Of a stretch of DNA of 64,000 bases, positions 17,769 to 25,664 are shown one piece after another; positions within the stretch are counted from its first letter, which is position 1, and every line of letters starts with the position of its first letter. Location of the stretch: positions 1,585,824 to 1,649,823 of the forward strand of contig NC_018337.1 in the NCBI RefSeq assembly GCF_000234665.1, given 5' to 3'. Both the position numbers and the translations under genes were made by a program. The notes beneath the pieces are model-generated. The model saw only the letters and a list, made by a program, of their open reading frames with translations. It ran no database searches and had not been told where the DNA came from. The stretch is from Leishmania mexicana MHOM/GT/2001/U1103. Taxonomy: Eukaryota; Euglenozoa; Kinetoplastea; Trypanosomatida; Trypanosomatidae.

Positions 17769-18479
17769 ATGAAGAACGCCAACCGCCACAAGGCGTCCGT
17801 GAGCTTCGCGCGGGAGCGAATCGCGTCGACCGCTGCGGCGTCAGCCGCGAAGGGGTCTGTGGTGCAGTTCGTCTCGAAGGGCGCGCGAAGCGACATGGAG
17901 CTGGTTTTTGACCGCCTTCATGCTCTCGACAAGTCCGCCCAGTCGGACACAATTAGCGGGAAGGGGCTTGCACAATTCCTGAGTGAGGTTGGTGTCGCAC
18001 AGTCGTCTTTGGAGTGCATGGTGCTCCTGTGGAAGTTGGGTGCCACTCAGAAAGGCTGCATCACGCGGTCTGAGTGGCTAATATCCGTGTACGCCCACAG
18101 CATCGAGTCCATCATACAGATGCGCCAAAGCGTCAGCGAATGGGTAAAGGAGGTTCTCGAGAACGGCGGCTCTTTCCTGCTCATGTACAACTATCTTTAC
18201 GACTACCTCCGCGGCGAGGAGGATCGCCGCATGACGCTGACAACTGCAATCAGCGCGTGGGACGTCTTTTTCAGCAAGAACGACCTCTACGCAAAATGGA
18301 AGGCGTGGGCAGTGGTCAACGTCAAGGGCGGCGTTTCCCGTGACCTTTGGCGGCAGCTCGGTATCTTCTTCACGATGGACACGACCGCCGTGCAGCGCTC
18401 CAGCGACCAGATCTCTGCTCTGCCATGGCCATCGGCGATCGCTGACTTTCTCGACAAGGACAGTGTGCCGGCCTCGTGA
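17769..18479 (+). CDS. DCN1-like protein (cullin neddylation factor)
   Basis: The 236-residue protein carries the potentiating-neddylation (PONY) domain through most of its length. It begins with an EF-hand-like helical part (SDMELVFDRLHALDKSAQSD, then ISGKGLAQFLSEVGV, WKLGATQKGCITRSEWL) that mirrors the DCN1 pattern of G...F..DL..., W...A...G..T..E. The C-terminal cullin-binding half contains the terms typical of the family (MTLTTAISAWDVFF, WKAWAVVNVKGGVSRDLWRQL, PSAIADFLD). DCN1 proteins act as scaffold E3s that help transfer NEDD8 from UBC12 to cullins. The N-terminal 40 residues are basic; no UBA domain is present. The start is the first ATG after the acceptors. Confidence 0.82.
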   Translation: MKNANRHKASVSFARERIASTAAASAAKGSVVQFVSKGARSDMELVFDRLHALDKSAQSDTISGKGLAQFLSEVGVAQSSLECMVLLWKLGATQKGCITRSEWLISVYAHSIESIIQMRQSVSEWVKEVLENGGSFLLMYNYLYDYLRGEEDRRMTLTTAISAWDVFFSKNDLYAKWKAWAVVNVKGGVSRDLWRQLGIFFTMDTTAVQRSSDQISALPWPSAIADFLDKDSVPAS

Positions 18480-19058
18480 TTTGGCGCACTGATGGCATGT
18501 AAAGAGACGTTCATGCACATGTGGTGTTAGAACACTCAAACCAGTTTTGTTAAAGCTGGGTGGCGGTGGTGGTGGTGGGGTGGCGTGCAGAAGCAGCGGC
18601 ATCTGTGACGTTGGCGTCATCGTGGATGTATTTATTTATTTCTCTTGTTTAGGGCTCTGTGTATCTTCTCAGCCCTCATCCCCCTTCCACTTCGATGGTG
18701 CATAAGCGATACCTTCCTCCGCTATTCGTGATGGCCTGATATCGACGCCAACCTGTAATACAAAGAAGAGTGCAGCACATCAGCTGTCAACATGGGTGCG
18801 CTGATATCCAAAGAGGCGCAGCCACGTCTTTCTCGCCTTTCACCGAAGCCTGTGCGCCCGCCTTGTTATCGGCGTTTTTTTTTTCTACCGCTCACCGACT
18901 CTCTCGCTTTTCGCACAGGCAGACACCACAGTTGGCGCCCGCGCACTTGCCTACACCATGCGGCACAAGAGAGCAGCGTGCACTCATGTTTGTGTCTCTT
19001 TGAAGCCCTCATTTTTCTCTATCCAACACCTTTGCTTCCCTCTTCTTCCGATTATTCA
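18480..19058 (+). other. 3' flank of the DCN1-like gene
   Basis: No gene is seen. It contains a GGT-repeat (about 18561-18581), an AU-rich stretch (TATTTATTTATTTC, about 18627-18642), which is the sort of element found in labile 3' UTRs, and a T-run at about 18875-18885. Confidence 0.4.
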
Positions 19059-19275
19059 CACGACCCCGCATGACGGGAAGAGGTAGGGGGAGGGAAAGTG
19101 TGGAGAACGTTACAGTGCGTGGCATCTCTGCGCCCAGCCGCCGTACTCTGTGCGGGGAGAAGCTGAGTAGCCCCCCCCCCCCTCGCTGCGACTGGCGAGG
19201 CGGAGTGGGGCCGAACTCACGTTGTCGAGCAGACTCCATGGACACCTTCAGCCACAAGAAGAAAAATCAGATCAA
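19059..19275 (+). mobile_element. SIDER-like short retroposon, copy A
   Basis: A dispersed repeat in the 3' flank of the DCN1-like gene, upstream of the ankyrin gene. Its core (19059-19227, 169 bp) matches copy B (21063-21230) with one substitution (C to T near 19139) and one C fewer in the poly-C run. Outside the core the match falls off at once, although the tail (GACACCTTCAGCCACAAG then an A-rich end) is still recognisably related to copies B and C. A short non-autonomous repeat in 3' UTRs with an A-rich end fits Leishmania SIDERs, which are linked to mRNA stability. The family name is inferred; the repeat itself is directly visible. Confidence 0.75.
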
Positions 19276-19604
19276 CTTCGCACACCAATCGCTGCGTCGC
19301 CGCGGACCTGTGTCATAGAGTTGCCAGTGACTACTCATGCGTTTTCTCGTACAGCGACCGACACACATTGATTGGCGTATGTGCCGGTTCGCTAATGCAG
19401 ACAACTCTGGCGATTATGGGCTTCACGCCTTCTCCCCTTACGGGCACAGATGTTCTGGCTTACCCGTTTGGCTCACCCCCTCCACCTTTCCGTCTCTCTC
19501 CACTGCCTGACCGTTCACATTCTCGCCATCCCTGAGAGAGGACTGACGTGCTGCACAACGCAGCAGACCTGGAGAGGCCCACGTCGCGGGCCCCTCGTGG
19601 CAAT

Positions 19605-19634
19605 CATCTTCGTCGCTTCTGCTCTTGCCTCTAG
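19605..19634 (+). promoter_or_regulatory. Trans-splice acceptor with a 5-nt leader (ankyrin gene)
   Basis: A pyrimidine tract (CATCTTCGTCGCTTCTGCTC onward) ends in CTAG, with the AG at 19633-19634. The ATG at 19640 follows after only 5 nt. The open frame extends to a TTG at 19625, but that lies before the acceptor. Confidence 0.5.
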
Positions 19635-19639
19635 GAGAG

Positions 19640-20857
19640 ATGGACTCGTTGGATCTCGTGTGCAGCGTGGTAGGCTGCAGCGCAGCCGAAATTGAGAAAG
19701 CCGTCGCGGAGAAGTCATTCCTGAATCTCTGCAACCGGCCGATGTCTAATGGGCAGTACCCCATTCACGCCTTGGCAAGCAGACACAACGCGCAAGGTGT
19801 GGAATTGTTACTGCAGGCGGGCGCTGATACGAACCAAGCGTCTAACGAGCCCGGGAACCGGCTAGGCTTCACAGCAGTCCACTATGCAGCGATTGCCAAC
19901 TGTGTGTGTGCGCTGGAGGTGCTGAAGCGTTACCACGCCGACCTTGATCGCCCTGCCGCGGATCAGTGGACCCCCCTGCATGCGGCCACGTTTCGCGGGC
20001 GGAGCGCGGCGGTCCGGGCACTGGTGGAGCTAGGCGCAAACATCGACTGCACTACCAGCGAAGGGCACACACCGCTCGTGTTCGCTGCTAACCTCGGCCG
20101 AATCAAGGATGCGCGCTATCTGCTTCAGAACAACGCGATGGTTCAGCTCAACGATGCACACCGCGACAACCTTCTTCACTACACGCTGCACTACCGACTT
20201 GCACAGACCGTGAATGGGGACTACAAGCTCCCCGATAGCCAGCTCGACATGGCTGTGCTGCTGGTGCTCAACGGCGTTCGCCCGGATGAGCAGAACCACG
20301 AGGGGGACACCCCCACGCGATACGCTGCCGCAACACTGCCATCACTTCCCAAAGCGCTAGACCTTCTCTTTGCCGATGCCGACAAGCTTCTTTGTATGCC
20401 GACCGAGCTCAACTATCAAACGCTAGTCAGCGCTACAGCCGACTTCCTTGTAGACAAAATGGGCATGGCGGCCGCGCAGGCGCAGGCCCTCGTCGACACT
20501 ATGGCAGCACTGGAAAATGAGCGCAAGGCGAATCGACCAATGCGGACTGTCGCTGCGCACTGCTTAACCGATGCTTCGGCCTCTCCCGCCCTGCCTGCAG
20601 ACCACCCAGCGGTACCTGCGGAGGTGCAGGCTCTACCCGGTGGAAAGCCTAACAGGGAACAGTGCCCTTTTCTCGCACGAGCCGCGAAGCTGCAAGCGAA
20701 CGAGCACGCCACCGAGAGCAAAGGCACTTGTCTGCGCTGCCCCTTTGCCTTCTTAATAATGCGGTGTGGCAAGGGGACGCTTCTGTTCGTCGGGACCGCA
20801 TTTTTGCTTGGCTACTACTGTGGCCATAAAGCGCGCTGTATGAGGCAGAGAGTGTAG
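19640..20857 (+). CDS. Ankyrin-repeat protein with C-terminal membrane anchor
   Basis: The 405-residue protein has ankyrin repeats from about 35 to 240. Repeat signatures seen include YPIHALASRHNAQGVELLLQ, FTAVHYAAIANCVCALEVL, WTPLHAATFRGRSAAVRALV and HTPLVFAANLGRIKDARYLL, with degenerate ones after. A Pro/Ala-rich Cys-containing linker (about 290-355) leads to a hydrophobic segment (about 378-396, TLLFVGTAFLLGYYCG) and a short basic tail (HKARCMRQRV), the pattern of a tail-anchored membrane protein facing the cytosol. The ligand is unknown. The gene is bracketed by two nearly identical direct repeats, copies A and B, about 2.0 kb apart. Confidence 0.82.
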   Translation: MDSLDLVCSVVGCSAAEIEKAVAEKSFLNLCNRPMSNGQYPIHALASRHNAQGVELLLQAGADTNQASNEPGNRLGFTAVHYAAIANCVCALEVLKRYHADLDRPAADQWTPLHAATFRGRSAAVRALVELGANIDCTTSEGHTPLVFAANLGRIKDARYLLQNNAMVQLNDAHRDNLLHYTLHYRLAQTVNGDYKLPDSQLDMAVLLVLNGVRPDEQNHEGDTPTRYAAATLPSLPKALDLLFADADKLLCMPTELNYQTLVSATADFLVDKMGMAAAQAQALVDTMAALENERKANRPMRTVAAHCLTDASASPALPADHPAVPAEVQALPGGKPNREQCPFLARAAKLQANEHATESKGTCLRCPFAFLIMRCGKGTLLFVGTAFLLGYYCGHKARCMRQRV

Positions 20858-21062
20858 TTGTCGGCTCTTGAAACACAGAGCGGCGCCCAAACCCCGTCAC
20901 TCGTAGGCCATGTGGCGCACATGCTCACCACGCACCAGAGTCGACTTTATCGTTTCTTTTTCGTTTACACGCCGTGGAACCATCAGCTGAGAATACGCTG
21001 GAACCGTGTCTTTTCCGGCACCTCAACGAGAACTCATGCATCGTACGATTTCGAATTTATCC
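20858..21062 (+). other. 3' flank of the ankyrin gene
   Basis: Short spacer leading into repeat copy B. Nothing else is seen. Confidence 0.3.
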
Positions 21063-21272
21063 CACGACCCCGCATGACGGGAAGAGGTAGGGGGAGGGAA
21101 AGTGTGGAGAACGTTACAGTGCGTGGCATCTCTGCGCCCAGTCGCCGTACTCTGTGCGGGGAGAAGCTGAGTAGCCCCCCCCCCCTCGCTGCGACTGGCG
21201 AGGCGGAGTGGGGCCGAACTCACGTTGTCGGGCACACACAATGGGAACCTTCAACTGCGAAAAAAAAACCAG
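21063..21272 (+). mobile_element. SIDER-like short retroposon, copy B
   Basis: Direct repeat of copy A in the 3' flank of the ankyrin gene. The core 21063-21230 (168 bp) is about 99% identical to copy A. The tail contains ACACACAATGGGAACCTTCA, then a run of nine A (about 21260-21268), as expected for the end of a poly(A)-tailed retroposon on the + strand. Copy C on the opposite strand has nearly the same tail wording. Confidence 0.75.
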
Positions 21273-21713
21273 GAGCATTGTCTCATGCCTGCACGCATAT
21301 GTCTTTGGCTTCGGGCGCTCTCGCTCGTGTTTGGCGCCCCGAACCGCCGAAGTCACAGAGGTGCTCCGCATTGGTAAAGGATCCTCTTCACTTGGCGCGT
21401 CACGTGCACCGCCAATCATGGGTTACGGCGGTCGTCCAAGCCCTCACTTAGCTCCCACAGCCCCTCTCTGTCGTTCAGCGGAGGGTGCAACACATTTGCA
21501 TGTTGCACTAAGGAAGGCGCTACCTCTTGGTCGCCTCTCGGTGTCTGCCAGCCGCACAGCCCGCCTCATTCCACCCAAACTTCACTTTCTATCTCTTTCC
21601 CCCTTCCTTGGTTCCCCCTCGCTACCTTTGGCATCGCAGACAACACCACTTTGCACTGCCTCCACGTACACAACACCGTAAGTTGCAGCAGCTTCACGTG
21701 GAGTTGAGGAATT
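21273..21713 (+). other. Spacer and GAR1 leader
   Basis: No gene is seen. A pyrimidine-rich tract (about 21580-21632) ends at AG 21638-21639, the likely acceptor, 74 nt before the GAR1 ATG. Confidence 0.45.
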
Positions 21714-22412
21714 ATGCCCCGAGGATTCGGAGGACGTGGCGGTGGTGACCGCGGTGGTGGCAGCCGCGGCTTTGGGGGCCCCCGTGGGGGCCGCGGTGGC
21801 GGCGGCTTCGGCGGTGGTCGAGGTGGCGGCCGTGGCGGTCACATGTCGGAGCCTGACCCGCCGGAGAACGTGGAGGAGGTCGGCACCTTCATGAACGCCG
21901 CAGAGGGCGAGTTAGTTTACAAGGTCACGGCGCGCGCTGTGGTGCCGCGCTTCAACGCGTTTGTGTACACCGAAAATAAGGCGAAGGTCGGGAAAATCGA
22001 GGAGATTCTCGGCAACACAACAGATGTCATGTTTTCCGTGAAGCCATCGCCTGGCGTGCAGGCGGCGTCCCTCAGCGAGGGCGATAAAGTGTACATTTCG
22101 CCTACGCAGTTTACACCTCTCCGTGTCTTCACCGACCCGCCGAAGCCGCGGGGTCGTGGTGGTCGCGGCGGCGACCGTGGTGGTCGTGGTGGTGGCCGCG
22201 GCGGCGATCGTGGTGGTCGCGGCGGGTTCGGTGGTCGCGGCAGCTTCGGCGGCATGGGTGGTGGTCGCGGCAGCTTCGGCGGCATGGGTGGCGGGCGCGG
22301 CAGCTTCGGCGGCATGGGTGGCGGGCGCGGCAGCTTCGGCGGCGGTGGCCGTGGAAGCTTTGGTGGTCGTGGCGGCGGCCGTGGTTTCGATGGTCGCGGT
22401 CGCGGTCACTAG
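21714..22412 (+). CDS. GAR1: GAR1, H/ACA snoRNP subunit
   Basis: The 232-residue protein has the classic GAR1 layout: an N-terminal Gly/Arg-rich (RGG) tail (about 1-43), a central conserved beta-barrel (about 50-145) and a C-terminal RGG tail (about 146-232). The core has AEGELVYKVTARAVVPRFNA, TENKAKVGKIEEILGNTTDV and FSVKPSPGV, then DKVYISPTQFTPLRVF, all matching GAR1. GAR1 binds Cbf5 in H/ACA particles that guide pseudouridylation of rRNA and, in trypanosomatids, of spliced-leader and snRNAs. The C-terminal tail contains four 30-bp direct repeats encoding GRGSFGGMGG-type units. RGG tails are usually arginine-methylated. Confidence 0.95.
   Translation: MPRGFGGRGGGDRGGGSRGFGGPRGGRGGGGFGGGRGGGRGGHMSEPDPPENVEEVGTFMNAAEGELVYKVTARAVVPRFNAFVYTENKAKVGKIEEILGNTTDVMFSVKPSPGVQAASLSEGDKVYISPTQFTPLRVFTDPPKPRGRGGRGGDRGGRGGGRGGDRGGRGGFGGRGSFGGMGGGRGSFGGMGGGRGSFGGMGGGRGSFGGGGRGSFGGRGGGRGFDGRGRGH
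22231..22350 (+). repeat. Four in-frame 30-bp tandem repeats in the GAR1 RGG tail
   Basis: Units begin at 22231, 22261, 22291 and 22321. Units 1-2 start GTGGTCGCGG and units 3-4 start GCGGGCGCGG; unit 4 diverges at its end. Each unit encodes ten residues (GGRGSFGGMG register). Copy number is likely to vary between strains. Confidence 0.9.
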
Positions 22413-23436
22413 AGAGCGCCTCTGTAACCCGCGAGTTGGTAATGACGTGAAAGTCATCCTACGTCATGCCTCTCATAACAGGCTCTGCTTCACGCACAAT
22501 GGCAAGACCCCCACTCACACAGATGGACAGGCACAGAGATGCTCTACGCACTTTCGCGCAATCGGATTACCTGAGAAGGGATAGCGAAGCCATCCAAGGA
22601 TAATAGTTGACTCTCAGAAAAGGGATGCCTCTCTCTCTCTCTGTGCACGAATGTGCCGGTATATGTGTTCGCGCGCGATGGCAGACAGTGACCGTGAGAG
22701 AGCGGCGAACGCAATGACAGGTGTGCCACGTAATGGAGACGCGAGCGGAAGGAAACAACACGACAGCGAGGCACAGGAGCATAGTTGTACACAAGCAAGC
22801 GTATACCGTCCCTTTTTCCCTCTCTTTCTTCTTCGTTTTTTTCGGGGGACCTTAATCGTAATCAGCTCGATCGCTGACATAACCGTTTGATGTGGTGCAA
22901 AAGGGAATGAGACAACCAACAGAAGTGGCAAGAGTGTGTGGGGAGGCCTTCGTTACGTGAGCCTTCCCCTGTCCGCGTGGGCACGCGTCCCCACAGACAT
23001 TAAACTTGAGAGGTGTTGCGACATTCTGATCCTCGGGGTGCATATGTCAACATCACCGTCTTGATGTCTCATGCTGCATTCGCACCCACAAGATGAATTC
23101 TCCGTGATCGACATTAGGCGCCAGCGAGTGAGGCGCTGCACAGCTCTCTCACACATCGCCTTCATCTGCGATGCACCACCACACGTGCACATACATTCGC
23201 GGCCGCGGTAGAATGACTCTCGTGACCTCTGCGGCGGCACGCATGGGGCCCCCGGTGACAACTGTGCTGAGCGCTCACACGTCTTTTGCCGTGTGCTCCG
23301 CACTTTTGCCATACGCCTCAAACAAGTCTCCACTCTTTGTTGTTCCCTATGATTATCCTCGCTAACTCATGTCACTGGTAGCCTTCACACTTCCTTGGCG
23401 CCGGCCCACACAACCGCAAGCGGTACTTCGGGGCAC
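22413..23436 (+). other. Intergenic spacer, 1.0 kb
   Basis: No gene is seen. It has a CT-repeat (about 22628-22640) and a T-rich stretch (about 22805-22840). A pyrimidine-rich segment before AG 23381-23382 is the likely acceptor for the DHHC gene, 54 nt before its ATG. Confidence 0.45.
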
Positions 23437-24237
23437 ATGAACGCCGACACGGCGCCTCTCAGCTGGGAGTGGGGGAGTAAGCGAGGGCGACGCACCATCT
23501 GCGGCTTCAACGTCGCGAGTGACTACCTGGGAGGTCTCGTCCTGCTTATTGGTATCCCCGCACTTGTCGTCGCGCATCTTGCGGTTGTTGTGCTGTCGCC
23601 ACTTTTCACTGCTTCCCACGACGGCAACACTCTTTTGCTGGAAGTGTTCCTGGAGCTGTTTCTCTGTATAAGCGCCGTGGCGCTTCTTTTTCTTCTTCTC
23701 GTTGCCGATCCCGGCTTTGTGGAGGTGCCCACGGCTCTAAGCTGCCGCTGCAGTCATTGCGGCACTGATGTAGACGACTTCGACCACCACTGTGGTGCCG
23801 TGGGGGCGTGCATTGGGAAGGGTAACATGTGCTACTTTATTCTATTTCTGCTGTTTGCCGCGCTTCTGTGTGTTCTTGGAGCGGTGCAGAATGCCGCCTT
23901 TGTCGCAGCCACGGTGCGCGCGCACATCCGTGATACGGACCTCTCACGGACATCCATAGCAGCGCTCTTCAAAACCGTCTTCACGGAGCTCCGTTTGCCA
24001 CGAATCCTGTGCTTGCTTATGCTGAGCCTGGCGGCTGTGAACGGGGGAGGGGTGTGCACCTTTCTCAGTCTCCGATACACCTATCTTGCTTACAAGGGGC
24101 TCAGCTCCGTGCGCCGGCGCAGACGGTTTGACGTTTCAGGCTCTCTCTCCAACGTTTTTGCGAACACCTTTCGCCCCGCCTTCTCACATAACTTCATGCG
24201 TCCGCAATACCACGCCTTAGCGGATATGCTCGACTGA
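23437..24237 (+). CDS. DHHC-family palmitoyltransferase-like protein with shortened Cys-rich domain
   Basis: The 266-residue membrane protein has four hydrophobic segments (about 28-55, 64-90, 130-160 and 188-210). A DPG motif (91-93) follows TM2, and a Cys-rich loop with the DHHC tetrad at 116-119 sits between TM2 and TM3, the topology of protein S-acyltransferases. The loop is abnormal: after C105-x2-C108 the DHHC follows after only seven residues, so the usual HCxxCxxC zinc-ligand block is missing. C125-x-G127-x2-N130 after DHHC is kept. The catalytic Cys119 is present, but zinc binding and hence activity are uncertain. The ATG at 23437 follows the acceptor; the longer frame starts at TTG. 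Confidence 0.78.
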   Translation: MNADTAPLSWEWGSKRGRRTICGFNVASDYLGGLVLLIGIPALVVAHLAVVVLSPLFTASHDGNTLLLEVFLELFLCISAVALLFLLLVADPGFVEVPTALSCRCSHCGTDVDDFDHHCGAVGACIGKGNMCYFILFLLFAALLCVLGAVQNAAFVAATVRAHIRDTDLSRTSIAALFKTVFTELRLPRILCLLMLSLAAVNGGGVCTFLSLRYTYLAYKGLSSVRRRRRFDVSGSLSNVFANTFRPAFSHNFMRPQYHALADMLD

Positions 24238-25664
24238 CGCGATGCGCGCGGAGAGCTGTGCGGCCCGCGTATGGGCAGTAGTGTACCTCCTCCTCCCCAA
24301 CTCACTCTCGCCTGTGGCATCACCGTCGCCAATAGCGGCCAGCGCAGTGACCTGTGTCTCCGAACGCTTTCTGGACTCGCTTAGCACGAGAGCTAGCCGC
24401 ACCCCTTCACTACAGATTCACATCTGCAAGCAAGTGTGTCCTCCTCGTATTGCTTTTTTTAGAAAGGAGGGTGGGGGAGGGGGCAGAGAGGGGCCAAGAA
24501 GGAAAACCGAAAACGTCTGTGGCGTGTGTCGGAAAGATGGAGGTCGCAGCTCATCGTCCCTTCGTGAATCAAGTGACTATCTGACAGCGGCTACCTCGTC
24601 AAAACGTTTTTGGCCGACGATTGTGTGAGCGGCCCATGTGCAGGCGACTGCACGCCTCGCCACCTCTTTAGCGTACTTGTCTTTCAGGCGCCTGGCCAGA
24701 TTGCTGACCGGCCGCTCAAGTTTTGACGAGTACCGACAAGAGTATACTCACCATTGCGCGAATTCTGAGTCGCGTGCGCGTGTGCTTCAGCGACCCCAAT
24801 AGTGCCAGCGCACTCCCCTCCTTTGCGTTGCATTTCGCAGTTGTGCTGCGGCGTTTTCCACCGGATGTGTGGAAGCACGTCGCTTACGCGACACGCCGGA
24901 TACTCAGAAAGCGGCTGTCTTTCAAGTGCGCGCCGCACAAATCTGCTCTTTTTGTTGAGAATTTTTCTGTCTGTCTCCACGAGCCGCAACCAACCGCGAA
25001 GCGCACAGCTGATTCTAGCCATGTTCTCCGGCGTCTTGGGAATGGCTTGTGTATCATTTAGCTGTATTCCACAGGATGGCAGGGGATCGCCTCACAGGCA
25101 CACACAGACACATGCACAAAGGAGAAACGGCATCTCTCGTCTGCTTTCCCTGCGGGACTAACAGCCTAGGCATTTTCTTCGCCGGTTCGTATGCACTAGG
25201 AAACTGTACAGCAACTGTGATGAGTCTTCTCACTCTCTCTGTCTGTGGCGCTTCAGATACTCCACCGTACGGTGTTAGCGTGGACTCCGGATGATGATGG
25301 TCATTTGAGGATGCTGGAGGGTCTCGTCATGGACTCTTCTATCGGCCTCTACGCTCACTCTCTGCTCCTTTGCATTACCGCCTCCATGGGGGCCCTGGTA
25401 CGTCAGACGGGTACACACGGGGTGCATCGTTGTCGTGCCACATTCTTTTCTCTCGTCCTCCCCCTTCTCACACCCTTCGCCGCATCTGCGTATTCTGCAG
25501 CGTCGCCCATTTCTCTTCGTTTTTTTTTTTCATTTTCTTGTTTGTCTTCGCTGTTGGGTCGCGCGAGGTCGGTACCGCTTTGTCTCTCTTCGTGCAAGTC
25601 ACCACAGCGAATCTCGGCGAACAGACGAACGACCAACCTTTTTGATAGTGCACACTTTTTCTCG
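24238..25664 (+). other. Intergenic spacer, 1.4 kb, with an ATG-less open frame
   Basis: No standard gene is seen. A 112-codon frame (24723-25061, +) follows an acceptor-like CTTTCAG at about 24681-24687 but has no ATG, and a stop lies just upstream in frame. It could be a remnant. The right part is CT-rich (about 25435-25550) with a T-run near 25519-25530, supplying the pyrimidine tract for the coatomer gene. Confidence 0.4.

Noticed and set aside
25245..25664. 140-residue N-terminal extension of coatomer alpha
   Set aside because: Contains the pyrimidine-rich leader and T-run; the protein family begins with MLTKFE-type sequence at 25665.
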